Shown here one piece after another: positions 25,796 through 33,559 of a stretch of 64,000 nt of DNA (positions are counted from its first letter, which is position 1; each line of letters opens with the position of its first letter). The DNA is from Pseudoduganella plicata (GTDB lineage: Bacteria; Pseudomonadota; Gammaproteobacteria; Burkholderiales; Burkholderiaceae_D), in assembly GCF_004421005.1 (NCBI RefSeq), contig NZ_CP038026.1:930001-994000 (forward strand), in the 5' to 3' direction. A model generated the notes under the pieces. It saw only the letters and a list, made by a program, of their open reading frames with translations. It was not told the DNA's origin and ran no database searches. The position numbers and the translations under genes were made by a program.

Positions 25796-27886
25796 TCATA
25801 GTTCGATCATCCCGACCGGCTGGATGCGCGCGTGCTGCGTCAGCTCGGAGAACGCAAACACGGGCACGGGGAAGAATTCCTCTTCGATCAGCTTGCGCAC
25901 GGACCGGCGGATGTCGGCGGCCGTGACGAGGACGGGCGGCGCGACCGGCGAACTGACGTTGCGCGACAGCTCGCACAGGCGGTCCAGGATTGCCTGCTCC
26001 GTCTCGGGATCGATGTCCAGATAGCTGCCCTGGCTGGTCTGGCGCATGGCGTTGCGCAGCTGGTCTTCCAGCTCAGGCGACAGCAGGATCACTTCGATCA
26101 GCCCGGAGCGCGCCACCTCGAAGCACAGCTGGCGTTTCAGGGCGAGTCTCACGTAGTCGGCAATCACGTCCGGGTCGCGCTCCTTCGGCGCCCAGTCCAG
26201 CGTCGTTTCGAGCAGCAGGCGCGCGTTACGCAGCGAGACGCCTTCGCGCGTCAGGCGCTGCACCACTTCCGTCAGGCGCGGCAGCGTGACGGATTTGTTG
26301 ACCTCCTTGCCCAGCTCCGGATAGCGCCGCTCGGCCCAGCGGGTAAAGCGTATGACCTCGTTGACGCCGACGAACATCTGACAGTTGCGCAGCATCTCGA
26401 CCTCGATATCGGATGCGAACACGTGCTCCCAGCGCTGATACAGCACGCCGGCCGCCGCCAGGGCTTCCTCGTCATCCAGTCGCACCCAGACGCGCCGGCG
26501 GCGCGACCCGGCGATGTTCAGTTCCTCGGCCGGCAGGCCCAGTTCGCGCAGCCGTTCCAGCGGTTCGCGCGTTGCGCCCCAGCCCAGCCGAACCTCGTCG
26601 TCCACGAGTGGCACTTCGGACATCAGGAATTGCACGCGCCCGGCCGGCACGCTGTTGTGAAACTCGAACTCGATGGGCTTCAGGTCGGGAATGCCGCGGC
26701 GCTGCAGCATGCCGTTGCGCATCAGCCGGACCGCCACGCGGATCGTCTCCGCCTCCGCGGTGTCGCGCATGGCCTCGGGCATGCGCAGGATGAACGGCGT
26801 CGTGGCCGAAAAATTGACCAGGTCGACGATGGCAGCATTCTGGCGCTCGCGCTCCTGGTCGGCGCGCTGCACTTCCGCGTCCGCCAGGGGCTTGAGCAGG
26901 CCGACGATGCCGGCGCCGGCCAGCAGAACCGCCAGCGTCAGGAACACCGGCAGCGGCATGCCGGGAATGACGCCGAACAGCAGCATGATGCCGGCTGCCG
27001 TCAGCAGCGCCTTCGGCTCGGCAAACAGCTCGCTGACGATGTCCTGGCCGATATTGGTGACTTCGCCCTCGCCATGGTCGCCGCCCACGCGGGTGGTGAT
27101 CATGCCGGCGCCCAGTGAAATCAGCAGCGCCGGGATCTGCGCGATCAGCGCGTCGCCAATCGACAGGATGGCGTAGACCTGCAGCGCCTGGCCTGCGTCC
27201 ATGCCGCGCTGTACGATGCCGATGGAGATGCCGCCGATCAGGTTGATGGCGACGATGCAGATGCCGGCAATGGCGTCGCCCTTGACGAACTTCATGGCGC
27301 CATCCATCGCGCCGTGCAGCTGGCTTTCAAGGCCCAGCAGCGCGCGCTTTTCCTTCGCCTCCTCCGGCGTCAGGATGCCGGCGCGCAGGTCGCTGTCGAT
27401 CGACATCTGCTTGCCGGGCATGGCGTCGAGCGAAAAGCGGGCCGACACCTCCGAGACCCGCTCGGAACCCTTGGTGATAACGATGAACTGCACCACCGTC
27501 AGGATCAGGAAGATGACGAGCCCCACAACCAGGTTCCCGCCGACGACGAAATTACCGAACGTCTCGACGATATGGCCCGCGTCGGCCTCCAGCAGGATCA
27601 GGCGCGTGGTGGAGACAGAGATCGCCAGCCGGAACAGGGTCGTCAGCAGCAGCACGGCAGGAAACGTGGAAAACGCCGTGGGCCCGGACATGTACATGGC
27701 GACAACGACGATCAGGCCGGAGGCGCACAGGCTGCATGCGATCAGAATGTCGAGCAGCCAGACGGGCATCGGCAGCACCAGCATGAACACGATGCCGACC
27801 ACGAGGCCGGCGGCGGCAAGTTCGGCGCGCTTCGCGCACCTGGCCGCGAACCGGTTGAGCATCATTACGACAGCCATCGACTGCAT
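25796..27886 (-). CDS. sctV: T3SS major export apparatus protein SctV
   Basis: A 696-residue protein of the LcrD/HrcV/FlhA family. The N-terminal 330 or so residues hold about eight membrane helices and the conserved FHIPEP-type loop (RVSEVSARFSLDAMPGKQMS with DSDLRAGILTPEEAK). The C-terminal domain forms the nonameric cytoplasmic ring that receives chaperone-substrate complexes. The ATG at 27886 is preceded by GAGAGGA. It is preceded by yscX/yscY-like genes as in Yersinia; YscX and YscY are known there to bind the SctV homologue. Confidence 0.97.
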   Translation of the reverse strand: MQSMAVVMMLNRFAARCAKRAELAAAGLVVGIVFMLVLPMPVWLLDILIACSLCASGLIVVVAMYMSGPTAFSTFPAVLLLTTLFRLAISVSTTRLILLEADAGHIVETFGNFVVGGNLVVGLVIFLILTVVQFIVITKGSERVSEVSARFSLDAMPGKQMSIDSDLRAGILTPEEAKEKRALLGLESQLHGAMDGAMKFVKGDAIAGICIVAINLIGGISIGIVQRGMDAGQALQVYAILSIGDALIAQIPALLISLGAGMITTRVGGDHGEGEVTNIGQDIVSELFAEPKALLTAAGIMLLFGVIPGMPLPVFLTLAVLLAGAGIVGLLKPLADAEVQRADQERERQNAAIVDLVNFSATTPFILRMPEAMRDTAEAETIRVAVRLMRNGMLQRRGIPDLKPIEFEFHNSVPAGRVQFLMSEVPLVDDEVRLGWGATREPLERLRELGLPAEELNIAGSRRRRVWVRLDDEEALAAAGVLYQRWEHVFASDIEVEMLRNCQMFVGVNEVIRFTRWAERRYPELGKEVNKSVTLPRLTEVVQRLTREGVSLRNARLLLETTLDWAPKERDPDVIADYVRLALKRQLCFEVARSGLIEVILLSPELEDQLRNAMRQTSQGSYLDIDPETEQAILDRLCELSRNVSSPVAPPVLVTAADIRRSVRKLIEEEFFPVPVFAFSELTQHARIQPVGMIEL

Positions 27887-27919
27887 GGGGGACTTCCTCT
27901 CGATTCGATAACGGCAAGG

Positions 27920-28219
27920 TCAGGGGGCCGCACCCGCGCGGCGCTCGACCAGCGCGATCCACGCCGCCTCGTCGGCCGCGCGCGCGGGATCGGCGCCGGC
28001 CTGGCTGCGCAGAGCCGCCAGGTCGATGGGTTCGGCCAGCTCCGCGGCCGCGTAGGCAGCCATCAGGGACAGGCTGCGTTCTCCGGGCCACAACTGCAGG
28101 CAGCCGCATGCCAGGTCGTAGGCTTGCTCCGGCTGCTGGGCGTTCAGGTGGCCCCAGATCAGGCCTACAGCCATCGTCAGTTCGTCCCGCAGGGGATCAC
28201 GCGCAGGCTTGTGCCGCAT
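27920..28219 (-). CDS. YscY-like T3SS chaperone
   Basis: A 99-residue Leu/Ala-rich all-helical protein with TPR-like spacing (AVGLIWGHLNAQQPEQAYDLACGCLQLWPGERSL). In Ysc systems yscY follows yscX and precedes the sctV gene, exactly the arrangement here; YscY is a TPR-like chaperone of YscX. A strong AAGGAG site precedes the ATG at 28219, which overlaps the end of the yscX-like gene by 23 bases. The call is by position, size and fold; sequence identity to YscY is not obvious by eye. Confidence 0.6.
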   Translation of the reverse strand: MRHKPARDPLRDELTMAVGLIWGHLNAQQPEQAYDLACGCLQLWPGERSLSLMAAYAAAELAEPIDLAALRSQAGADPARAADEAAWIALVERRAGAAP

Positions 28220-28649
28220 CCTCGGTCTCCTTGTTGTCCTGTGGTGCGTCCATCGGCCCTTCGCTGTCGCTGCGGGCCATCTGCTGCCAGCGCAGGCGCA
28301 GGCGGATGTCCCGCTCCAGCACGCGCACCGCGTCGAGCCCGATCCTGCGGTCGTCCTTGTCGCGCGTCAGCGAGTGGGCGATCAGGGCCTTTTGCAAGGC
28401 ACGCAGGCGGGGAATCGGATTGCCGCGCCAGACCGGATTGTCGGTCGTGACAGCGCTGCCCAGCGCGCGGCCGAGCAGTTCCATCTTCGGATCCGCCAGC
28501 GCCACAGGCGGCAGCGACAGCTCTTCTTCGTCCGGCCGCAAGGTGGCGCGCGACTTCGGCGCCAGCAGCTCGGTTTGCAGCGTGTGGATCTCGGCGAATT
28601 CGGCGGCGTCCGGCGCGGCGTGGCCGACGCCACGGGTGGTGCGGATCAT
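28197..28649 (-). CDS. YscX-like T3SS export protein
   Basis: A 150-residue protein in the yscX position. The centre contains LSLPPVALADPKMELLGRAL, comparable in placement to the LPP...EPHLERLY region of YscX, and the C-terminal half is a charged helix (ALIAHSLTRDKDDRRI). YscX is an early secreted protein needed for needle assembly and is found in Ysc-type systems, not in classical Hrp1 systems. It is coupled to the upstream gene by an ATGA overlap. Identification combines gene order and pattern. Confidence 0.6.
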   Translation of the reverse strand: MIRTTRGVGHAAPDAAEFAEIHTLQTELLAPKSRATLRPDEEELSLPPVALADPKMELLGRALGSAVTTDNPVWRGNPIPRLRALQKALIAHSLTRDKDDRRIGLDAVRVLERDIRLRLRWQQMARSDSEGPMDAPQDNKETEDAAQACA

Positions 28650-28975
28650 TGCAGCAGCTCCATGGCGGCGGCCAGCGCCGCCTCGTCCAGCGTGCCCCCG
28701 TTCCCGTCCACCGCCAGCCGGCGCACGACGTACCAGCCCCCGTCGTTGAACAGCGCCGGCAGCCAGTCGCCATAGCGGGCCAGGTCGGCGCTGCGCCGGC
28801 GCAGCAACGTCTCGCCCTGGACCTGGCGGCCGCTGGCGGCCGGCCAGCCCAGCGCCGCCAGCCGGCCCTGGGCCAGCGGATAGACCAGCAGGCGCAGGCC
28901 GCTGTCGAGCACTGCCTGCGCCACGGCGCCTTCCATCTCCGCCGCGTGCGACAGGCGGTTCATCAGTTCTTCCAT
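28646..28975 (-). CDS. SycN-like class I chaperone for the SctW gatekeeper
   Basis: A 109-residue protein with the alpha-beta-beta-beta-alpha layout expected for class I T3SS chaperones: N-terminal helix, then strands around LRLLVYPLAQGRLAALGW and WYVVRRLAVDG, and a C-terminal helix. In Yersinia sycN follows yopN-tyeA and its product, with YscB, escorts YopN. The same order here supports the call. A 93-base gap with a long hairpin separates it from the tyeA-like gene. Confidence 0.6.
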   Translation of the reverse strand: MEELMNRLSHAAEMEGAVAQAVLDSGLRLLVYPLAQGRLAALGWPAASGRQVQGETLLRRRSADLARYGDWLPALFNDGGWYVVRRLAVDGNGGTLDEAALAAAMELLQ

Positions 28976-28998
28976 CTGGTGTCCTCTCTTGCTTCAAT

Positions 28999-29061
28999 AA
29001 ACCGCGGACAGCCACCTGCTTTCGGCAATATTTCTTGAAAATAGGTGGCTGTCCCGGGTTT
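28999..29061. repeat. Long imperfect inverted repeat inside the T3SS operon
   Basis: Arms of 19 bases at 28999-29017 and 29043-29061 pair with two mismatches (core GGACAGCCACCT / AGGTGGCTGTCC) around a 25-base loop. It lies in the only sizeable gap (93 bases) within an operon of overlapping genes. It looks like a dispersed intergenic repeat or an RNA hairpin that could lower downstream expression or protect mRNA ends. Confidence 0.7.
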
Positions 29062-29068
29062 TCTTCTC

Positions 29069-29560
29069 CTAGCGCTGCGGGGCGCCTCGCTGTACCGACT
29101 CGCGCCACTGCTGCTCCATGACTTCGAGCTTGCTCGGCAGCGGCGGCGTTTCCGAGCGCGCCGCGTTGGCCTGGCGGTCGATGTCGTCGATCAACTCCCG
29201 CCGCGCCGTGAGCTTCTCCTGCGCCCACAGCGTCGTCGGCAGGCTGGCGATCGTGTCGCGCAGCAGGCTCCAGGCCCGCGCACGGCAGACGCAGTCGTGG
29301 CCGCGCAGGTCCACCAGCTGCGCCATCAGGTGCGTGGCCTTGCCCTTGCCCCAAGCCGCTTCGGCAGCCGTCAGCAGCTGCACGGCCACTTCCGGCGCGC
29401 TGATGAGCGTGACGATATGGGCCTGGTCGGCCATGTCGCGGCGCAGCGCATCGGCAATGCTGATCGACGAGCGCACCAGCGTGAACGCGCTGGCGTCCGA
29501 CATCGCCAGCCAGTAGCGCCCCATGCTGCGCTGTGGGTTTTTCCGCAGATCCGATTTCAT
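29069..29560 (-). CDS. TyeA-like second half of the T3SS gatekeeper
   Basis: A 163-residue helical protein that directly follows sctW. The segment SLLRDTIASLPTTLWAQEKL then RRELIDDIDRQANAA matches the pattern of the TyeA domain (helix, LP-x2-hydrophobic turn, long acidic helix). In most Hrp1 and Inv-Mxi systems this domain is fused to the gatekeeper; Yersinia encodes it apart (YopN and TyeA). The present protein is longer than Yersinia TyeA (92 residues), so it may carry more of the gatekeeper body. GGGAG precedes its ATG. Confidence 0.55.
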   Translation of the reverse strand: MKSDLRKNPQRSMGRYWLAMSDASAFTLVRSSISIADALRRDMADQAHIVTLISAPEVAVQLLTAAEAAWGKGKATHLMAQLVDLRGHDCVCRARAWSLLRDTIASLPTTLWAQEKLTARRELIDDIDRQANAARSETPPLPSKLEVMEQQWRESVQRGAPQR

Positions 29561-29585
29561 GACAGTCTCCCTGTAAAGCGCGGGC

Positions 29586-30374
29586 CTACAGCCCGGACAG
29601 CATTTGCGAACACAATGTCGCGATGGCCTTTTCGCAGTTCTCGGTGCCGAGATGGCGAATGATGGCCTTCAAGGTGGTCAGAGGCGTGAGCGGCTTGTCG
29701 ATGCTGCCCTTTTCGGTGATCAGGAAGCGCAGCTCGCGGGCGGACTTCGGCGCGGAGCCTTCCACGGCTGCCTCCAGCGTGCCCGAGACGTCCGATTCCT
29801 GCAGCGCCTTGCGCACGCCCGAATCGCGTTCGACCACGTCGGCCATCATTTCCCCGATGGCTTCGCGCAGTACCTTCTTCTTGTAGTTCGACAGATTCTG
29901 GTTGTCGACGCCGGCCAGCGCATCGCGCAGCACGCGCCACTGCTCCATCGGCTCGTGCTGCTCGGTGAGGATTGCTTCGACCTCTTCGCGGCCGCGCCGG
30001 CTGCTGTCGTCGCGCAGCATGTCCAGCGTCTGTTCCACCGCGTCCATGTGCAGCGCCACGTCCTCGCCCGTACTGCGGATCGCCGCGCGGCCCGTCTTGC
30101 GCTCGCCATCCGGCGCGCCCTTGCTCCTGCCGCCCTGGCGCTGCGCCTGCGGCGCCACGCGCGGACTGGCCTGCTGACGGCGGCTCAGGCTTTTCGGCTG
30201 GAACGACAGGCCGTCGCGCACGCCGCTTTCGCTGTCGATCGTGGCATGCGGCAGCATCGAGACGTTTGCCTGCTGCGGCGCGCCACGCGGCGCCGGTCCC
30301 GTGGCAGGACGGCTCTGCGGCGGCGGCGCCGCGACGGGCACCTGGGTGAACTGGCTGATTGGACGGGTACTCAT
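29586..30374 (-). CDS. sctW: T3SS gatekeeper SctW (YopN/HrpJ family), N-terminal portion
   Basis: A 262-residue protein. A Pro/Gln-rich secretion-type N-terminus (1-60) is followed by the HrpJ/YopN helical domain (about 95-262) with VEQTLDMLRDD, EQWRVLRDALAGVDN and RHLGTENCEKAIATLCSQML. It controls the order in which translocators and effectors are secreted. The ATG at 30374 is only 5 bases from a perfect hrp box, implying a leaderless or nearly leaderless mRNA; the earlier in-frame ATG at 30410 lies upstream of and next to the box and cannot be the start. It is the first gene of the long T3SS operon. Confidence 0.8.
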   Translation of the reverse strand: MSTRPISQFTQVPVAAPPPQSRPATGPAPRGAPQQANVSMLPHATIDSESGVRDGLSFQPKSLSRRQQASPRVAPQAQRQGGRSKGAPDGERKTGRAAIRSTGEDVALHMDAVEQTLDMLRDDSSRRGREEVEAILTEQHEPMEQWRVLRDALAGVDNQNLSNYKKKVLREAIGEMMADVVERDSGVRKALQESDVSGTLEAAVEGSAPKSARELRFLITEKGSIDKPLTPLTTLKAIIRHLGTENCEKAIATLCSQMLSGL

Positions 30375-30379
30375 GCTGC

Positions 30380-30408
30380 TTGGTGGCAGGGGTTGCGGCC
30401 CTGGTTCC
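30380..30408 (-). promoter_or_regulatory. hrp box (perfect) in front of sctW operon
   Basis: The minus strand reads GGAACC-N16-CCACCAA, matching all fixed positions of the HrpL consensus. The -10-like half ends 5 bases before the sctW ATG, so transcription should begin at or very near the start codon. It is the expected promoter of the 18-gene operon sctW to the Pro/Cys-rich gene. Confidence 0.85.
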
Positions 30409-30450
30409 ATGGCGACCCGCGCAGGCGCCGTTACGGATCGGCGTCAACCC

Positions 30451-30520
30451 CGGCAACCGGCGCGTTCGCGTGCGGCGTGCCGGTTGCCCGGCGCCCGGTT
30501 CCATCGAAACCGGCAACCGG
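30451..30520. repeat. Repeated CGGCAACCGG motif in the sctW-hrpL intergenic region
   Basis: CGGCAACCGG occurs at 30451-30460 and again at 30511-30520, 60 bases apart, and its inverse CCGGTTGCC lies between them at 30480-30488. Three copies of a 9-10 base word upstream of the sigma factor gene could be sites for an activator. The middle copy overlaps a GG-N10-GC arrangement (30474-30487) that weakly resembles a sigma-54 promoter, the type known for hrpL in Pseudomonas syringae. The sigma-54 reading is uncertain. Confidence 0.35.
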
Positions 30521-30677
30521 ATGCACGGATTTCCTCAACATTTTTCAATGTCTCAGCAATGTTCAAGAAACAACGCCGGCGCGACGGAGCGCTGTTATCT
30601 TGACCACATCGACGGGCCCCACACCAATCCGGCCCGCTGGAACAGACGAAACGCCACACTATCCGGGAGAACATGCC

Positions 30678-31361
30678 ATGCAGATCACGAGCTTCGAGAC
30701 CGCCAAACCAGCCGCCGCACCGCTGCCGATGACCGCGCACGATGCCCACCACGCCGGCCCCGCCGCGCTGAAGTTTGTCGTGCCGGAACCGGTTCCCCTA
30801 CCCGCCGTGCAACCGGCCGTGCAGATGGCCATACCGGCGGATCCGCAAGCGGCCACGCCGGCCGTTGCCATCGACGTGACAGCCCTGTACCGCCAGCACC
30901 GCACGCACCTGCTGCGCTTCGTGCAGCGCTACCTGGGCAACCAGAGCGACGCCGAGGATGTCGTGCAGAACACGTTCGTCGAGGCGCTGCGCTGCGCCGA
31001 CCGCTTCTCGGGCCTGTCGAAGCCATCGACCTGGCTGTTCGGCATCGCGCTGAACCTGGCGCGCAACCAGGGCCGCCGCAACGGTGCCGACCGCTATGAA
31101 ACGGTGGAGGAGGATTTCATGGAGGGACTGGTGGACGTGCATGCCGACCCTGCCATGCAGTATGAATGGCGCCAGATGGCGGCCAAGGTAGACCGGCTGA
31201 TCGACGACCTGCCGGCCAAGATCCGCGCCACGTTCGAGGCGGTGCTGGAGGGCGACCTGACTTACGAGGAGGCGGCGCGCGACCTGGACATTCCGATCGG
31301 CACAGTGCGCTCGCGGGTGTCGCGCGTGCGGGCCGCGGCGCGGCTGGAGTGCGGGCGTTGA
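30678..31361 (+). CDS. hrpL: HrpL-type ECF sigma factor with N-terminal extension
   Basis: A 227-residue ECF sigma factor. Region 2 lies at about 66-135 (ALYRQHRTHLLRFVQRYLGN, DAEDVVQNTFVEAL, STWLFGIALN) and region 4 at about 172-224 (DDLPAKIRATFEAV, EEAARDLDIPIGTVRSRVSR). It is placed divergently from the T3SS operon, and hrp boxes around it match the promoter read by HrpL of Hrp1 systems, which identifies its likely targets. No anti-sigma gene is adjacent. Unusually, about 65 Pro/Ala-rich residues precede region 2; typical HrpL proteins (about 180-190 residues) lack them. The start at 30678 is set by the GGGAG upstream; the extension has ordinary codon use, so a later start cannot be excluded. 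Confidence 0.85.
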   Translation: MQITSFETAKPAAAPLPMTAHDAHHAGPAALKFVVPEPVPLPAVQPAVQMAIPADPQAATPAVAIDVTALYRQHRTHLLRFVQRYLGNQSDAEDVVQNTFVEALRCADRFSGLSKPSTWLFGIALNLARNQGRRNGADRYETVEEDFMEGLVDVHADPAMQYEWRQMAAKVDRLIDDLPAKIRATFEAVLEGDLTYEEAARDLDIPIGTVRSRVSRVRAAARLECGR

Positions 31362-31394
31362 GTTAATCCGGTCGACGATTACGTCGGGGCTGGG

Positions 31395-31420
31395 GAAACC
31401 GGAGCCTGGCACCGGTTTTC
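31395..31420. terminator. Hairpin between convergent hrpL and chaperone genes
   Basis: GAAACCGG at 31395-31402 pairs with CCGGTTTTC at 31412-31420 around a short loop, with T-richness on the rightward side. It is placed in the 78-base gap where the two genes converge and may end transcription of hrpL. Confidence 0.5.
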
Positions 31421-31439
31421 AGGCAGCACGTCCCCAGGT

Positions 31440-31859
31440 TTAACATGTCAGCTGTGCATGCCACTCGCGCGCGGCATCGGCCGTGTCGAGAATGGCGTCC
31501 ATCAGGGCCTGCTCGCTGCGCAGCGATGCCAGCGGCACGCTGCGCACGGCGACGTGGCAGCCTTCGTCGGCATGCCAGCGGCATTCGATGCCGTGCCGCG
31601 CCAGCCGCTGCGCCAGGGCCGCGCCGGCAGGCAGGTAGCCGGACGCGCCACAAGACGGCAGGCGCGCCGCCACCGTCAGGCAGTCGCCATCGGCGGCCAC
31701 CGACGCGAACGTGACGATCTCACCGATCATCAGTTCCAGCACCGGCGTGCTACCGCACGCCTGGCCTGCCAGCATCGCCAGCTCCCCCAGCAGCCGCGCC
31801 GCGGCGGCGGCCGAGCCGTCCAGCGCGACGCCCTCTTCACTGTCATCCGTCTCCATCAT
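31440..31859 (-). CDS. CesT-like class I T3SS chaperone
   Basis: A 139-residue acidic protein with the CesT/class I chaperone layout: N-terminal helix (about 17-35, AARLLGELAMLAGQ), strands around LELMIGEIVTFASVAADGDCL, then a C-terminal half with HVAVRSVPLASL and a final helix. Such chaperones bind the N-terminus of a specific effector or translocator and bring it to SctN. The likely partner is encoded nearby, perhaps the repeat protein or one of the effector candidates. It is the last gene of a leftward unit that begins at the hrp box at 35455-35482, although a hairpin (31876-31911) stands in front of it. Confidence 0.6.
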   Translation of the reverse strand: MMETDDSEEGVALDGSAAAAARLLGELAMLAGQACGSTPVLELMIGEIVTFASVAADGDCLTVAARLPSCGASGYLPAGAALAQRLARHGIECRWHADEGCHVAVRSVPLASLRSEQALMDAILDTADAAREWHAQLTC

Positions 31860-31875
31860 TCCCGCCTCGCTCGAT

Positions 31876-31911
31876 CCGCCCCTGCGCATTCTACCAAGAG
31901 CGCAGGGGCGG
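31876..31911. terminator. Perfect 12-bp hairpin upstream of the chaperone gene
   Basis: CCGCCCCTGCGC (31876-31887) pairs perfectly with GCGCAGGGGCGG (31900-31911) over a 12-base loop. No U-run follows on the minus strand, so it could be an attenuator, a processing signal or a terminator of the methyltransferase gene. Confidence 0.5.
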
Positions 31912-31954
31912 CCGGCCGCGAACGGCCGGAGCACGGGCACGTCTGCCGCGCGTC

Positions 31955-33502
31955 TCACAAGACCTGCAGAGCGCGCCACACGGGCACGCGCAGGCGCAGG
32001 ATGGCCGACACCGTCTGGGGCAGCGTGGCATACAGCGATTCCAGTTGCGCCGCCTGGCGGCTGTCGCAGCCGACGGCCTGGCGGTAGCGGTCGAGCTTGT
32101 GGCGCACGGCCGCCAGCACCGTATCGACGTCGTCCACGCCGGGACGGTCCGTCAGCACCGTGTAGATCAGCCGTTGCAACAGGCCGGCGCGCAGGCCGCC
32201 GCCCAGCACGGGCGACGCCAGCACCTGGTACTGGTCGCCGTGGACGGCGTCGCGGGCGATGGCGCGGTTCAACGTGCGCGAGCGGCGCCCATCGTTGATG
32301 ACGCCGTCGAGCATGAACAAGGCGGCCTGGCCGGATGCGGCCAGCAGCGCCCCCAGTTGCGCCACCTGTGCAAGGGGCAGGCCCAGCGCGTCGGCCAGCG
32401 TCGGCAGCGGCAGCGGACCGTCCGTCACCATGCCAAGCATGCGCCGCAGCTGTGGCAGCAGGGGCTCGGCCTGGCCGGCATCGATCCCGGGCGGCAGCAG
32501 CTCGATGGCGGCATCCGTACCCGCATCGACGCTGACGCGCGCCAGCCCCACGCGGCCCAGCCACTCGGCCTGGCGCGCGGCCGACATGCGGCGTGCGCCG
32601 CGCACCAGCACGTCCTCGCGGAACGGCGTGTTGTGCAGGTAGTCGTTGACGGTCTCGCGCATGACGCCATCGTCGATGGACGCCAACAAGGCGCGCTGTC
32701 GTTCGTTCAGGAACAGCGCGGGGTACGCGTGCGCCGGATTGGCCGCGCCGGCGAAATCGAGCTTGGCATTGGCCATGTCGCGCACGACGTCGACGTGGTA
32801 CAGCGGCTCCCAGCCGCGGTTGAGGTATTCGTGCGCCAGGTAGCCCGCCTTGTCGTCGGCCAGCGAGGCCAGGCGGTGGCGCAGCATCGGATTGTCGTCG
32901 AAATAGCGGGCGCCGGCATCGATCATCGTCTGGACGAACGCGCGGGCCTGCGCCACCTGGCGCTCGCGGCCGGCCGGATGGCGCTCGGCATGCTCCAGCA
33001 CCATGCGTTGCAGCGGCAGCGCGCCGGCCCAGCCGGGCATCGTGTTGTAATTGACGTAGACGATGCCGCCCGGCTTCAGGTAGCGGCCGATGAAATCGAC
33101 GATGCAGCGGCGGTTTTCCGGTGTCACCCAGCTGTACACGCCGTACAGCGTGATGAAGTCCAGCGGCGGCAGGTCCGCCTTGCCGGCAGCCAGGTCGGCG
33201 AAGCTGCATTCGAGCAAGGTCAGGTTGTCGAGCTCTCCCCGTTCGGCCAGCTCGCGGGCCGAGGCCACGTGCGCGGGCTGGAAATCGTTGGCGTAGAAAC
33301 GGCCATGCGGGTGGCTGGCCGCCAGCACGGCGGACGTCAGCCCCATTCCCGCGCCCAGCTCGAAATACGTGAACGGGCGGTCCAGCGGCATCGGTTCGAC
33401 ACCGTTCAGGATGCAGGCGATGGAAAGATGCGTGGGGCTCTGTTCGGGGAAGAATGCGGCGGGATAGGCGATGTCGGACACGTAGCCGTCGTTCCAGTCC
33501 AT
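31955..33502 (-). CDS. Class I SAM-dependent methyltransferase with C-terminal regulatory domain
   Basis: A 515-residue two-domain protein. The N-terminal Rossmann domain carries SAM motif I ELGAGMG at 48-54, followed by FYANDFQPAHVASA and a post-motif LDFITLYGVYSWV. The second half from about residue 210 resembles the methyltransferase regulatory domain found in a widespread bacterial family of unknown substrate. AGGAG lies before the ATG at 33502. It sits in a leftward unit under a predicted hrp box, 57 bases after a 36-residue peptide gene. It could modify a secreted protein, the small peptide, or act as an effector; nothing in the sequence decides this. Confidence 0.75.
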   Translation of the reverse strand: MDWNDGYVSDIAYPAAFFPEQSPTHLSIACILNGVEPMPLDRPFTYFELGAGMGLTSAVLAASHPHGRFYANDFQPAHVASARELAERGELDNLTLLECSFADLAAGKADLPPLDFITLYGVYSWVTPENRRCIVDFIGRYLKPGGIVYVNYNTMPGWAGALPLQRMVLEHAERHPAGRERQVAQARAFVQTMIDAGARYFDDNPMLRHRLASLADDKAGYLAHEYLNRGWEPLYHVDVVRDMANAKLDFAGAANPAHAYPALFLNERQRALLASIDDGVMRETVNDYLHNTPFREDVLVRGARRMSAARQAEWLGRVGLARVSVDAGTDAAIELLPPGIDAGQAEPLLPQLRRMLGMVTDGPLPLPTLADALGLPLAQVAQLGALLAASGQAALFMLDGVINDGRRSRTLNRAIARDAVHGDQYQVLASPVLGGGLRAGLLQRLIYTVLTDRPGVDDVDTVLAAVRHKLDRYRQAVGCDSRQAAQLESLYATLPQTVSAILRLRVPVWRALQVL

Positions 33503-33559
33503 GGGGGCTCCTGTTGTTGTGCGAATGGGGGCACCGGCCATGCTGGCCGGTGCGGGTGT

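Noticed and set aside
30375..30410. Longer sctW reading frame starting at the ATG at 30410
   Set aside because: The extra codons are covered by the perfect hrp box, so the ATG would lie upstream of the predicted transcription start.
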